The position numbers were made by a program, and so were the translations under genes. Of a DNA stretch of 52,500 nt, positions 36,758-47,500 are shown piece by piece. The notes under the pieces were generated by a model that was not told the DNA's origin, searched no databases, and worked only from the letters and a program-made list of their open reading frames with translations. The first letter of the stretch is position 1; each line of letters starts with the position of its first letter. This stretch comes from Candidatus Manganitrophus noduliformans (GTDB lineage: Bacteria; Nitrospirota; Nitrospiria; SBBL01; Manganitrophaceae). Location: positions 1 through 52,500 of the forward strand of contig NZ_VTOW01000010.1 of the NCBI RefSeq assembly GCF_012184425.1, in the 5' to 3' direction.

Positions 36758-39700
36758 ATCTCACCGACATCTGCATCAAAAAGCCCGTTTTCGCCTGGAT
36801 GTTGATGGCCGCCACCGTCGTCTTCGGCGGGATTGCGGCGACTCGGATCGGCATCAGCCAATTCCCCGACGTCGACTTCCCGACCCTCTCGATCAACGTG
36901 ACCTGGGAAGGGGCCGCCCCCGAAGTGGTCGAGCACGACGTGATCGAGATCCTTGAAGAGGCGGTCGTTCAGGTGGAAGGGGTCCGGTCGATCACCTCTT
37001 CGTCGCGACAGGGCGGGGGGAATATCACGGTGGAGCTCGACCTCGCCCGGAATGTCGATCTGGCGATGCAGGATGTCCAGTCCAAGGTCTCCCAGGCCCA
37101 ACGGCGCCTGCCGGAAGACATCGATCCTCCGGTTATTTCAAAGACCAACCCGGAAGATCAGCCGATCATGTGGGTCGGCCTCTCCGGCCCTTTTCCGCCG
37201 CGGGTCTTAAGCGATTTCGCCCGCTATCGGCTGAAGGAAAAACTGCAGACCGTCCCCGGGATCGGCGAGATCATCATGGGGGGATTCGTTGAGCGGAACA
37301 TCCGCGTCTGGCTCGACGCGACCCGGCTCGATGAAAAGGGGCTGACGGTGACCGACGTCATCGAGGCGCTTCAGCGGGAGCATGTCGAGCTTCCCGCGGG
37401 GCGAATCGAGACCGAGGGGCGCGAGGTGAACGTCCGGATTCTGGGGGAGGCGCTCGATCTTTCCACCTTCCGCCGGATCGTGGTCGGCAACACCAAAGAG
37501 GCCCCCGTCTATCTGGAAGACGTCGCGCTGGTGGAGGACGGCTTCGAGGATATCCGCCGGCTCTCGCGCGTCGCGGGGGCACCTGCGCAGGGGCTCGGGA
37601 TCAAGAAACAACGGGGGGCGAATGCCGTCGCGCTTGCCCGGGGGATCCGGCAGGCGATGGAAGAGCTGCGGCCGACCCTCCCGGAAGGGATGGAATTGGG
37701 GGTCAACTTCGACTCCACCCGATTCATCGAAGAGTCGGTCCATGAGGTCGAGTTCGAGCTGGTGATGGCGGTGATCCTGACGGCGGTCGTCTGCTGGCTC
37801 TTTCTCGGCTCCCTGTCGAGCACCCTGAACGTCGTCCTCGCCATTCCGATGTCGCTGTTGGGAACGATCGCCACGATCTACTTCCTCGGATTCACCCTGA
37901 ACACCTTTACGTTGCTGGCCCTTTCGCTCGCCGTCGGGATCGTCGTCGACGACGCGATCATGATTCTGGAGAACATCTTCCGCCATTCGGAAGAGGGGAA
38001 AGACCGGGTCCGCGCGTCGCGGGAGGGGACGGAGCAGATCAAGTTCGCCGCGCTGGCGGCGACCCTGGCGGTTATCGCCATCTTCATTCCGGTGATTTTC
38101 ATGAAGGGGGTCATCGGCCGGTTCTTCCTCCAGTTCGGCGTCACCCTCAGCGTGGCGGTGATGCTTTCTTATCTGGAGGCGATCACCCTGGCGCCGGCCC
38201 GCTGCGCCCAGTTTCTCTCCACCTCGCGGGAGGGGCGGAGCCGGCTCGGGCAGTGGGGCGATCGTGGATTCGAGTGGCTCGCCCACGCCTACAGCGGGCT
38301 GCTCGCGCGCGGGCTGAGGTGGCCGGTAGCCATCCTTTGTCTGGCGGCGGTCCTTTTCGCCGGCTCGTTCCTGGTGCTGACCCGATTGCCGAAAGAGTTC
38401 GTCCCTTCGCAGGATCAGAGTCGTCTGCTGGTCCGACTTCAAACCGCGGTCGGGTCCAACCTGGCCGAGACCGATCGAATTTTCCATCGGGCCGAGGCCT
38501 TCATGAACGCCCGGCCGGAAGTGGCCCGGGCCTATGCGATCGTCGGCGGATTCGGGGGCGGCAGCGTCAATACCGGCGTCATGTTCGTCACCTTGGTTCC
38601 TCCCAGGGAGCGCGACCTCAGCCAGGCGGAATTCGCCGCGGTGATCCGAAAGGAGATCAACTCTTATCCGGGGGTGCGGGCGGTCGTCCAGGATCTCTCG
38701 CAGCAGGGCTTCACGGCGCAGCGGGGTTTCCCGGTGGAGTTTTCGGTCCGGGGGCCCGATTGGGACCGTTTGGTCGAGGTGAGCCGGGAGATCGAGCGGA
38801 AGCTTTCGGCGAGCGGCGCGGTGATCGATCTCGACAGCGATTATCAGGTCGGGATGCCGGAATTGCGGATTTCGCCCGACCGGGCCCGCGCGGCCGACCT
38901 GGGGATTTCGGTCGAGAAGGTGGCACAGACGATCAATGCGATGGTCGGCGGGCTCCGGGTTGGAAGGTACAGCACCGAGGGGCGGCGCATCGACGTCCGG
39001 CTTCGGCTGCTGGCCGATCAGCGCTCGCGCCCGGAGGATCTGTCGCGGCTCCGGGTTCGAAGCGCCTCCGACGAGCTGATTCCGCTCTCCTCGCTGGTCA
39101 CCTATGAGGAGCGTCCCGCCCTCCAGGCGATCACACGGAGCGATCGGGAGCGGGCGATCACCTTTTTCGCCAATGTCGCGCCGGGCCGCTCTCAGGACGA
39201 AGCGCTCACCCTCGTGAAGCAGCTCTCCAAGGAGTTGCCGATCGGATACCATGCGGTATTGGGGGGGGCGAGTGTGGCATTCCAGGAATCGATGGGGAGC
39301 CTGGTTTTCGCGATCTTGTTGGGGGTCGTGGTGGCGTATATGATCCTGGCGTCGCAGTTCAACTCGCTTCTCCACCCGGTGACCGTTCTGACGATCCTTC
39401 CCCTTTCGATCGCCGGCGCCGCCATCGCGCTTTTGATTGCCGGAAAAAGCTTGAACATCTTCAGCATGATCGGGCTTCTCCTTTTGATGGGAATCGTCAA
39501 GAAAAACTCGATTATCCTGGTGGACTACGCCCTTCAGATCCGGGAAGAAGGGGGGCTCGACGCCGCAACGGCGATGCTTCGCGCTGGACCCGTCCGGCTG
39601 CGGCCCATTTTGATGACGTCGGTGGCGACCATGATGGCGGCCGTTCCGGCGGCGCTGGCCCTCGGCTCGGGCTCGGAGGTCCGCTCCCCGATGGCGATGG

Positions 39701-39858
39701 CGGTCATCGGCGGGCTGATCGTCTCCACCGTGCTCAGTCTTTTCGTGGTCCCGGCGTTTTATGTCGTGGCCGATCGGATGGCCGTGAAGGTCCAAGGATG
39801 GCGGAGCCGGGGACGGGCGGTCGGGCCGGTTGAACCCAAGCCGAAGTTGATGGAGTAG
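36754..39858 (+). CDS. RND-family efflux pump, AcrB/HAE1 type (first system)
   Basis: The 1034-residue protein has the full AcrB layout: 12 membrane helices and two large periplasmic loops. It opens MNLTDICIKKPVFAWMLMAA. TM4 carries the paired aspartates in VGIVVDDAIMILENIFRH, and the partner lysine is present in LLLMGIVKKNSIILVDYALQ, so the proton relay is intact. The periplasmic segment QSRLLVRLQTAVGSNLAETD belongs to the substrate-binding porter domain. These pumps export drugs, solvents, bile salts, lipids or metals; the substrate cannot be told. VDDA and the length argue for HAE rather than the heavy-metal group. Confidence 0.95.
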   Translation: MNLTDICIKKPVFAWMLMAATVVFGGIAATRIGISQFPDVDFPTLSINVTWEGAAPEVVEHDVIEILEEAVVQVEGVRSITSSSRQGGGNITVELDLARNVDLAMQDVQSKVSQAQRRLPEDIDPPVISKTNPEDQPIMWVGLSGPFPPRVLSDFARYRLKEKLQTVPGIGEIIMGGFVERNIRVWLDATRLDEKGLTVTDVIEALQREHVELPAGRIETEGREVNVRILGEALDLSTFRRIVVGNTKEAPVYLEDVALVEDGFEDIRRLSRVAGAPAQGLGIKKQRGANAVALARGIRQAMEELRPTLPEGMELGVNFDSTRFIEESVHEVEFELVMAVILTAVVCWLFLGSLSSTLNVVLAIPMSLLGTIATIYFLGFTLNTFTLLALSLAVGIVVDDAIMILENIFRHSEEGKDRVRASREGTEQIKFAALAATLAVIAIFIPVIFMKGVIGRFFLQFGVTLSVAVMLSYLEAITLAPARCAQFLSTSREGRSRLGQWGDRGFEWLAHAYSGLLARGLRWPVAILCLAAVLFAGSFLVLTRLPKEFVPSQDQSRLLVRLQTAVGSNLAETDRIFHRAEAFMNARPEVARAYAIVGGFGGGSVNTGVMFVTLVPPRERDLSQAEFAAVIRKEINSYPGVRAVVQDLSQQGFTAQRGFPVEFSVRGPDWDRLVEVSREIERKLSASGAVIDLDSDYQVGMPELRISPDRARAADLGISVEKVAQTINAMVGGLRVGRYSTEGRRIDVRLRLLADQRSRPEDLSRLRVRSASDELIPLSSLVTYEERPALQAITRSDRERAITFFANVAPGRSQDEALTLVKQLSKELPIGYHAVLGGASVAFQESMGSLVFAILLGVVVAYMILASQFNSLLHPVTVLTILPLSIAGAAIALLIAGKSLNIFSMIGLLLLMGIVKKNSIILVDYALQIREEGGLDAATAMLRAGPVRLRPILMTSVATMMAAVPAALALGSGSEVRSPMAMAVIGGLIVSTVLSLFVVPAFYVVADRMAVKVQGWRSRGRAVGPVEPKPKLME

Positions 39859-39865
39859 ATCATCC

Positions 39866-40882
39866 GTGATTCAAGACGAACCTTCCAATGCGATCGTCGT
39901 CAAAAACCTGGTGAAGCGATACGACGCATTCAACGCGCTCGATCATATCGATTTGACCGTGCCGTTCGGCGAATGTTTCGGGTCGCTCGGTCCCAACGGC
40001 GCCGGCAAGACGACCCTCATCCGGATCTTGACCGGGTTGATCCACCCGACGGAGGGGGAGGCGATCGTCGCCGGGCACGATGTGGCGAAACGGCCCGACG
40101 CGGTCCGCCGGTCGATCGGTGTCGTCTCCCAGGCGATGACGACCGATCTCGATTTGACCGGCCGGGAGAACCTCGACATTTATGGAAAGTACTATCAGGT
40201 TTCCGACAAAGAGCGGCGCGAGCGGATCGGGGACCTTCTCGATCGGGTCGGCCTGACGGAGCGGGCGGACGATCTCGTCGCCGCCTACTCCGGCGGGATG
40301 CGCCGCCGGCTGGAGATCGCGCGCGGGTTAATTCATCGGCCGAAGATTCTCTTTCTCGATGAGCCGACGATCGGGCTCGATCCGCAGTCGCGCCGGGTCG
40401 TCTGGGACCTTTTACAACAGTTTCGAAAGAACGAAAACCTGACGATCTTTTTGACGACCCATTATATGGACGAGGCCGATCTGCTCTGCGACCGAATCGC
40501 GATCATCGACGCCGGAAAAATCGTCGTGATGGACAGCCCGGAGAATTTAAAAAAGAAGATCCCCGGGAGCGACATCATCGAGATCTCCATCGATGGAGAG
40601 CGGGAAGGCCTGCCGGCCTCTCTCGAATCGCTTCCTTCCGTGCACAAGGTCGTCGTTGAAGAGGGATTGCTCCGCGTCTTTGCCGATCAGGGAGCCCAGT
40701 CGGTCCCGATTTTGATGGAGGTGATCCGGAAGCAGGGGGTGAAGGTCCAATCCATCAGCGTCAAACAGCAGACGCTGGAGGATGTCTTCATCCACTACAC
40801 CGGCCGATCGATCCGCGCCGAAGATACCAAAAAAGTCAGCTACTTCATCGGCGCCGGCGTGCCGAGAAGATGGGGAAGGTGA
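39866..40882 (+). CDS. ABC-2 exporter ATPase subunit (YbhF/DrrA-like)
   Basis: The 338-residue ATPase drives an ABC-2 exporter. Walker A is LGPNGAGKTT (about 45-53), the Q loop is in VSQAMTTDLDLTGRENL, the signature is YSGGMRRRLEIARGL and Walker B is ILFLDEPTIGLDPQSR, followed by the H-loop TTHYMDEADLLCDR. A C-terminal extension of about 100 residues (after about 230) is typical of drug-exporter ATPases. Start is GTG at 39866, seven bases after the RND stop. The permease follows after four bases, so the two form the transporter, with the HlyD-type protein at 33282 as its likely adaptor. Confidence 0.93.
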   Translation: MIQDEPSNAIVVKNLVKRYDAFNALDHIDLTVPFGECFGSLGPNGAGKTTLIRILTGLIHPTEGEAIVAGHDVAKRPDAVRRSIGVVSQAMTTDLDLTGRENLDIYGKYYQVSDKERRERIGDLLDRVGLTERADDLVAAYSGGMRRRLEIARGLIHRPKILFLDEPTIGLDPQSRRVVWDLLQQFRKNENLTIFLTTHYMDEADLLCDRIAIIDAGKIVVMDSPENLKKKIPGSDIIEISIDGEREGLPASLESLPSVHKVVVEEGLLRVFADQGAQSVPILMEVIRKQGVKVQSISVKQQTLEDVFIHYTGRSIRAEDTKKVSYFIGAGVPRRWGR

Positions 40883-40886
40883 TCGT

Positions 40887-42005
40887 ATGACAATGCGCAC
40901 GCTCGCCTTCGTCGAACGGGATCTTCGAAAATTTCTCCGGAATCCGATTGCGATTCTGTCGAGCATTCTGTTGCCGATGGTCTATTTGTTAATCATCGGG
41001 AACTCGTTTCAGGGGAGTCTCAAGAACCTTCCCTTGGCCTTTGTCGATCAGGATCAGGGGCCGTATGCCGAGCGGATGCTCGACCGGCTCCGGTCCATCG
41101 AGACCGGACCGAGCACCTTCCGGCTCGTTTATCTTGCCGATCCGGTGGCGGCGGAGAAAGGGGTTCGAGCGGGAACGTTCAAAGGAGCGGTGGTAATTCC
41201 CCCCGACTTTTCGAAAAATATCGATCGGGGGACCGTGCCGCAGGTAGGGCTGGTCCTCGACAATACCGACGGCGTCTCGGCGGCGGCGCTGCAGCAGAGC
41301 CTCTCGGAGGCGTTCAATTCGTTGAAAGTCGATGCGCTTCCGATCCGGTCCGATCCGAGCGTGCCGCAACTGTATCCGATCGAGCTTTATCGAAAAATCG
41401 ACTACGACGCCTCGCTCGTGCCGGGGGCGGTGATCATGGCGATCTTCATGGGAACGATGATCACCGGGGCGTTCAATCTGGTGATGGACCGATTCCTGGG
41501 GGTCCACGAAGCCTACCTCTCGACGCCGTTGACGAAGATCGATATGATCCTCGGCATTCTGATCAGCGGGGTGCTGGTGACGACGCTGATCTCTCTCGTG
41601 GTCTTGGGCGCCGGGATCTGGATCACCGAGGTGCCGGTCGCCGGGGGGGCCGCCTCCTTCTCGGCGGTGGTCCTGGTGATCGTCTTGACGGCGACGGGGT
41701 TGCTGACGATGATGTGCGCCCTGCTTTCCCGGGTCGATCATCCCCGGATCGTCGGGCTGCTCGGCGGCTTTCTGAATGTCATCTTTTTTTTCCCGAGCGG
41801 GGCGGTTTACCCCGTGGAGAGTTTCCCGAAGTGGCTCCAGGCGTTCAGCAGGGTCAATCCGGAGACCTACTCGGTCCATGCGTTGAAATCGGTCCTCTTC
41901 AAAGGGGCCGATTGGCAGGCGATCCGGGGAGATATCCTTTATTTGATCGGTTTCACACTGGTGATGTTTCTGTTGTCCATTAAAACGTTCAAGCGAGACC
42001 TATAA
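40887..42005 (+). CDS. ABC-2 type exporter permease
   Basis: The start at 40887 (MTMRTLAFVERDLRKFLRNP) follows GGGGAAGGTG; an earlier ATG in the frame lies inside the ATPase gene. The 372-residue protein has one helix at 22-42, a large external loop (LPLAFVDQDQGPYAERML, VVIPPDFSKNI), and a cluster of five helices in the C-terminal half (GAVIMAIFMGTMITGAFNLV to IGFTLVMFLLSIKTF), as in ABC2_membrane_3 permeases such as YbhS/YbhR. Only one permease is encoded, so it must act as a homodimer or use a partner elsewhere. TolC follows after 19 bases. Confidence 0.92.
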   Translation: MTMRTLAFVERDLRKFLRNPIAILSSILLPMVYLLIIGNSFQGSLKNLPLAFVDQDQGPYAERMLDRLRSIETGPSTFRLVYLADPVAAEKGVRAGTFKGAVVIPPDFSKNIDRGTVPQVGLVLDNTDGVSAAALQQSLSEAFNSLKVDALPIRSDPSVPQLYPIELYRKIDYDASLVPGAVIMAIFMGTMITGAFNLVMDRFLGVHEAYLSTPLTKIDMILGILISGVLVTTLISLVVLGAGIWITEVPVAGGAASFSAVVLVIVLTATGLLTMMCALLSRVDHPRIVGLLGGFLNVIFFFPSGAVYPVESFPKWLQAFSRVNPETYSVHALKSVLFKGADWQAIRGDILYLIGFTLVMFLLSIKTFKRDL

Positions 42006-42024
42006 ACATGGGAGAAGGTGAATC

Positions 42025-43368
42025 ATGATCCGGAGGGGCGTTTTTCTTCTTGTGTTGGTTCAACTGATTATCGTCGATCCTTTTCAGGGATTTGCGCAGG
42101 AGGTCGTCACGCTCGAAGAGGCCTATCGCTCCGCGATGGCCGAAAGCGAGCAGATCGGGATTTCCAGAGAGAATTTGATGCAGGCGGAGCGGGAGATCGA
42201 CCGTGCGAAAAGCTTTCTCTATCCCAGCATCAACACCGAAGCGAGCTATCTCCGCCGGTCGGAGGCGAAGCAAGGGCCGTTCGGCGTTCTGCTTCCCGAA
42301 TCTCAAAAGCAGTTTAATCTCACGATCGAGCAGCCGCTCTATACCGGCGGCCGGGCGTCGGCCGCCTATCGGAGCGCGAAGCTCGGTGTCCGAGGGGGAA
42401 AGCTCGACCTCAGTCTGACCACCGAAAATATTCTCTTCGATGTCGCCCGTGCTTATTACGAGGCGCTCAAGGCGCAGCGTAATGTCGAAATCGAGGAGAA
42501 TGAGGTCAAACGGTTGGAGGCCCATCTTCGCGATGCCGAGAAACGTTTTCGGGTCGGGGAGGCGATCAAGACGGTGGTGTTGCGCGCCGAGGCGGAGCTG
42601 GCAGACGCCCGCGCCCGATTGATCCGGGCCCGAAACGATCAAGAAACGACGAAAGATCAACTGGCGCTCTTCGCCCGGATCGAGGGGCCGTTTAATCTCG
42701 CCGATCCGCCCTCCTTAACCCTCTCGGAGCAGAGCGAGGCGGAGTGGGTCAAAACGGCGCACGAACGGCGGTCCGATCTCGCGTTGCAGTCGACGAATGT
42801 CAAGATTTCCGAAGAGCAGATCAGCATCGCCAAGGGGACCTTTTTCCCTTCTCTCAGCCTACAGGGGCGGTACAACTGGATCGATCAAGACCCGGAAACC
42901 TCCTTTTTGACCACCAACGATCGATCGGCGATTCTCAGCCTCAGCTTCCCCATTTTTGAGGGACGCCTGAGGGTCGCGGAGTTGGCGCAAGCGAGGTCCC
43001 GTCATCGTCAACAGCTGCTGCAAAAGGCGTTTCTGTCGGATCAAATCTCCGTCGAGGTGCGGCGCTCTCTGCTGAACTTGAATGCCCTTACCTCTCAGCT
43101 CGATGTCCTTAGGGCGCAGGTCGCCTTTGCGCGTGAGAACTTTTCGCTGATCTCCCGGCAGTTTGCGGTAGGTCTTGCCACGAACATCGACGTTCTCGAT
43201 GCGAATGCCACCCTGATCAGCGCGGAACGCCAGCTCACGAACACCACCTATGATCGGGAGGTGGCGATCCTCCAGGTGGAAAGGGCGGTCGGCGTTTTCC
43301 TTGATTTAATGCCGCCAAAAGCGGGGCGGGGTGATGAGGGTTCAAGCGGACCGACAGACAATCCGTAG
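42025..43368 (+). CDS. TolC-family outer-membrane efflux channel (second copy)
   Basis: The 447-residue protein has a cleavable signal (MIRRGVFLLVLVQLIIVDPF, cleavage after GFAQ) and the two OEP repeats: VTLEEAYRSAMAESEQIGIS ... EREIDRAKSFLYPSINTEAS and LALQSTNVKISEEQISIAKG ... FFPSLSLQGRY. IEQPLYTGGRASAAYRSAKL marks the first strand-helix junction. It differs clearly from the first TolC of the cluster, so it is not a recent duplicate. Its position between the ABC exporter and the second RND pair leaves open which pump it serves; the 27-base gap to the next gene favours the second RND pump. Confidence 0.92.
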   Translation: MIRRGVFLLVLVQLIIVDPFQGFAQEVVTLEEAYRSAMAESEQIGISRENLMQAEREIDRAKSFLYPSINTEASYLRRSEAKQGPFGVLLPESQKQFNLTIEQPLYTGGRASAAYRSAKLGVRGGKLDLSLTTENILFDVARAYYEALKAQRNVEIEENEVKRLEAHLRDAEKRFRVGEAIKTVVLRAEAELADARARLIRARNDQETTKDQLALFARIEGPFNLADPPSLTLSEQSEAEWVKTAHERRSDLALQSTNVKISEEQISIAKGTFFPSLSLQGRYNWIDQDPETSFLTTNDRSAILSLSFPIFEGRLRVAELAQARSRHRQQLLQKAFLSDQISVEVRRSLLNLNALTSQLDVLRAQVAFARENFSLISRQFAVGLATNIDVLDANATLISAERQLTNTTYDREVAILQVERAVGVFLDLMPPKAGRGDEGSSGPTDNP

Positions 43369-43395
43369 ATTCTATAGATAAGGGAGCGGGTCTCA

Positions 43396-44511
43396 ATGAA
43401 ACATCGAGTTCGATGGAGTGGCATATTGAAGAAGATGGGGGCGTTCTTGACGGTGTTCCTGATTTTCGCCGGGTGCGGCGAGGGGGGGAAATCCGACGCC
43501 AAGCCGCCGCAGGCGGCCCCCGCCGCGGGTCCCCCGGCGATGCCGGTGGAGGCGGCGCGGGTCCAGACCGGAACGGGACGGTTGGAAGTCACCGCCGTCG
43601 GTTCCCTGGAAGCGAATGAATCGACGGTGATTCGGTCGGAGATCGCCGGCCGGATCACCGCTATCCGGTTCAAAGAAGGGGAGCGGGCGACGAAGGGGAG
43701 CGTTCTTCTCACGATCAACTCGGAGGAGTTCCAGGCCCAGCTCAATCAGATCAAAGCGGTCGTCGAGCTGAACAAGATGAACTTCGAGCGGGCGAAACAG
43801 CTGCGCCCGGAGGGGTTGATCGCCGAGCGGGCGTACGATGAGGCCGAATCGAGATTAAAGGAGTCGGAAGCGAGCCTCTCCCTCGCGCAGGTGCGCCTCG
43901 ACAAATCGATCCTCCGCGCCCCTTTCAGCGGCCAACTCGGTCTCCGTCAGGTGAGTCCGGGCGACTTTGTTCAGCCGGGCCAGGCGATCGTCAATTTGGA
44001 AGATACCGATTCGATCAAGGTCGATTTCCGTGTCCCGGAGATCTACTTGAACCGGATCGAAGACGGCCAGTCGCTTCAAGTCGGGGTGGACGTCTATCCG
44101 AATCGGCTCTTCGAGGGGAAAATTTATGCGATCGACTCGCGGATTGACAATGCGACGCGGACCGTTCTCGTTCGCGCGCGGGTGCCGAATCCGGCGGGGG
44201 TGCTCCGTCCGGGGATGTTCGCCCGCGTGACGCTGCTCCTCGGCGAGCGGGAGAATGCCGTCTTCGTTCCCGAGCAGGCGGTGGTCCCGATGGGGGGGGA
44301 TAAATTCGTCTACCGTGTGGTCGACGGAAAGGCGGTATTGACGAAGGTCCGCCTGGGGCTTCGGAAAGAGGGCCGGGTGGAAGTTGTCGAAGGGATCGGC
44401 CCGGAGGAGACGGTGATCACCGCCGGGCAGATGAAGCTCTTCGACGGCGCCCCGGTGATGACCGTGGGGGCCACAGAGGCCGCGCCTGAAAAGGCGCCGG
44501 CGGGAGGGTAG
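43396..44511 (+). CDS. RND efflux periplasmic adaptor lipoprotein (second system)
   Basis: The 371-residue MFP has a lipoprotein signal with lipobox FAGC and Cys27. The lipoyl entry is VTAVGSLEANESTVIRSEIA, then GRITAIRFKEGERATKGSVL, a short helical hairpin (about 105-165), and the second lipoyl part ILRAPFSGQLGLRQVSPGDF. The beta-barrel contains VLRPGMFARVTLLLGERENA. The short hairpin is as in the MexH/MdtA-like adaptors of MexI-type pumps. It lies five bases before the pump gene. Confidence 0.93.
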   Translation: MKHRVRWSGILKKMGAFLTVFLIFAGCGEGGKSDAKPPQAAPAAGPPAMPVEAARVQTGTGRLEVTAVGSLEANESTVIRSEIAGRITAIRFKEGERATKGSVLLTINSEEFQAQLNQIKAVVELNKMNFERAKQLRPEGLIAERAYDEAESRLKESEASLSLAQVRLDKSILRAPFSGQLGLRQVSPGDFVQPGQAIVNLEDTDSIKVDFRVPEIYLNRIEDGQSLQVGVDVYPNRLFEGKIYAIDSRIDNATRTVLVRARVPNPAGVLRPGMFARVTLLLGERENAVFVPEQAVVPMGGDKFVYRVVDGKAVLTKVRLGLRKEGRVEVVEGIGPEETVITAGQMKLFDGAPVMTVGATEAAPEKAPAGG

Positions 44512-44516
44512 TCCAA

Positions 44517-47500
44517 ATGTATTTGCCCGAGATATCGATTCGCCGTCCCGTCCTCGCGACGGTGATGAGCCTGGTCCTCACCCTGCTCGGCGTCATCTCC
44601 TACACGCGCCTCTCCGTCCGGGAATATCCGAAGATCGACCCGCCGGTCGTCTCGGTCCGGACCGTTTACCCCGGTGCTTCCGCCGAGATTATCGAAAGCC
44701 AGATCACCCGGCCGATCGAAAGCGCCCTGGCGGGGATCGAGGGGATCAAGACGATGAAGTCGATCAGCCGGGAGGAGGTCAGCCAGATTACGATCGAGTT
44801 TGTCCTGAACCGCGATCCCGACGCGGCGGCGAACGATGTGCGCGACCGGGTCGCGCGCGGACGGGCGACCATTCCGGAGGAGGCGCTGGAGTCGATTGTC
44901 CAAAAGATCGAAGCCGACGCCCAAGCGGTGATGTGGATCGCCTTCTCCAGCGATCGGCATACCCCGCTGGAGATCACCGACTATGCCGATCGTTTTGTGA
45001 AAGACCGTCTTCAGACGCTCGACGGGGTGGCGACCGTCATCATCGGCGGCGAGCGCCGCTACGCCATGCGGATCTGGCTTGACCGGGACCGCCTGGCGGC
45101 GTTTCAATTGACCCCGCGTGATGTCGAGATGGCCCTCCGCGCGCAGAATGTCGATGTGCCGTCGGGCCGGATCGAAAGCCGGTTCCGCGAATTTACGGTC
45201 TTGACCGAGACCGACTTGAAGACGCCGGATGAATTCAACCGGCTGATTCTTCGGGAGGTCAACGGTTATCCGGTCCGCTTGAGCGATGTCGGCTATGCCG
45301 AAGTCGGCGCGGAGGACGACCGGAACGCGGTCCGGGTCAACGGCAACCCGGCGGTCGGCCTGGGAATCGTAAAACAATCGACCGCCAACACCCTGGAAGT
45401 CGCCGAGGGGATCAAGGCGGAGCTGCCGAATATCAGCGCGGGGCTTCCGGAGGGGATGCGGTTGCAGGTCGCCTTCGACAGCTCGGTCTTCATCGACAAG
45501 TCGATCAACGCCGTCTACCGGACGATTGCGGAGGCGATGGTTTTGGTGGTCCTGGTGATTTTCTTCTTCCTCCGGTCGTTCCGGGCGACCCTGATCCCGT
45601 CGATCGCCATTCCCGTCTCGCTGATCGGCGCTTTCCTTTTTATGTACATCATGGGGTTTTCGGTCAATATCTTGACGCTGCTGGCGCTGGTGCTGGCGAT
45701 CGGTCTGGTGGTCGACGACGCCATCGTGATGATGGAGAATATCTACCGCCGGATCGAGGGGGGGATGCCGCGGCGTCAGGCGGCGCTCGAGGGGAGCCGC
45801 GAGATCGCCTTTGCCGTGGTCGTCATGACGATCACCCTTTCGGCCGTCTTCGTTCCGCTGGCGTTTATCACCGGCACCACCGGAAGGCTCTTCATCGAGT
45901 TCGCCCTGACCGTGGCGGGGGCAGTCCTTGTCTCCGGTTTTGTCGCGCTGACCCTCACCCCGATGTTGTCGGGAAGAATCTTAAAGCATCAGGCGCAGCA
46001 GGGCCGGTTCTACACCGTCACCGAGCGCTGGTTTGAGGCGATGAATAACGGCTATCGAAGGCTCCTGGCCGGGTCGTTGAGGGCGCGGGGGTTGGTGGTC
46101 TTGCTCGGGTTGATCTTCGCGGGGGCGAGCGTTCTCCTCTTCATGTCGCTCAAATCGGAATTGGCGCCGCTCGAAGACCGCGGGACGATTATCGGGGTGA
46201 TGATCGCTCCGGAAGGTTCGACGATGGCCTACACCGACAAGTATGCCCGGCAGGTGGAGGAATTCTATTCCAACGTCCCCGAGATCAAGACGTACTTTAT
46301 GGTGATCGCCCCCGGTCTGGAGCGGCCGAACCCGGTCAATTCGGCCCTCTCGTTCGTCAGCCTGAAGCCGTGGGAGGAGCGGACGCGGAAGCAGCAGGAG
46401 ATCGCCGCCGCGCTGGGGCCGAAGATGTTCGGCCTGCCGGGGGTGTTGTCGTTTCCGGTCAATCCCCCTTCTCTCGGGCAGAACTTCCGGAATCCCCCGG
46501 TGCAATTCGTCATTCAGGCGAATTCTTATGAGGAGCTTCAAACGCTGACCGATCGGCTGATGGAGAAAATGCGCGCCAACCCGGGCCTCGCCAACATCGA
46601 CAGCGACCTGAAGCTCAACAAGCCGCAATTAAACGTCACGATCAACCGCGACAAAGCGGCCGACGTCGGGGTGGGGGTCGACGAGATCGGCCGGACCCTT
46701 CAGACCCTCCTCGGCGGGCTCCAGGTGACCCGCTACAAGGAGCAGGGGGAGCAATATGATGTCATTATCAAGCTGGCCGACAAGGACCGGACCAATCCGG
46801 CCGATCTGACCTCGATTTTCGTCCGGGGAAAGGATCAGCAGTTGGTGCAGCTCTCGAATCTGGTTCAGGTGAAAGAGACGGTCGCTCCCAAAGAGCTCAA
46901 CCACTTCAATCGGCTTCGCTCCGCGACGATCTCCGCCAATCTGGCCTCCACTTATTCCTTGGGGGAGGCGATCGAATTTCTGGAAAAATCGGCGGCCGAG
47001 ATCCTCCCGGCGACGGCGAAGGCCGATCTCGACGGCCAATCGCGGGAGTTCAGGGAGGCGGGGGCGAGCCTCTACTTTGCCTTCGTCCTTGCCCTGGTCT
47101 TCATTTATTTGGTTCTGGCGGCGCAGTTCGAGAGCTTTATCGATCCGTTCGTCATCATGCTCTCGGTGCCGCTGGCGGTGACCGGGGCGCTGCTGTCGCT
47201 CTGGCTTACCGGGGGGACGCTGAATGTCTACAGCCAGATCGGAATGGTGATGCTGATCGGCCTGGTGACCAAGAACGGGATCCTGATCGTCGAGTTTGCC
47301 AACCAGATTCAGGAGCAGGGAAAAGAGCTGCAGGAGGCGGTGATCGAGGCGTCGGTCCTCCGGCTGCGTCCGATCTTGATGACGGCGATCACCGCGGTCC
47401 TCGCCGCGGTCCCGTTGGCGCTGGCGAAGGGGGCGGGGGCGGAGAGCCGCCAGCAGATCGGGTGGGTCGTCGTCGGCGGGATGAGCCTGGGGACGCTGCT

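Noticed and set aside
37207-39795. Very long open frame antisense to the first RND pump gene
   Set aside because: It is the mirror of a GC-rich coding region with strong third-base bias. The product is an Arg/Gly/Pro/Asp-rich word salad with no domain, and there is no ribosome site.
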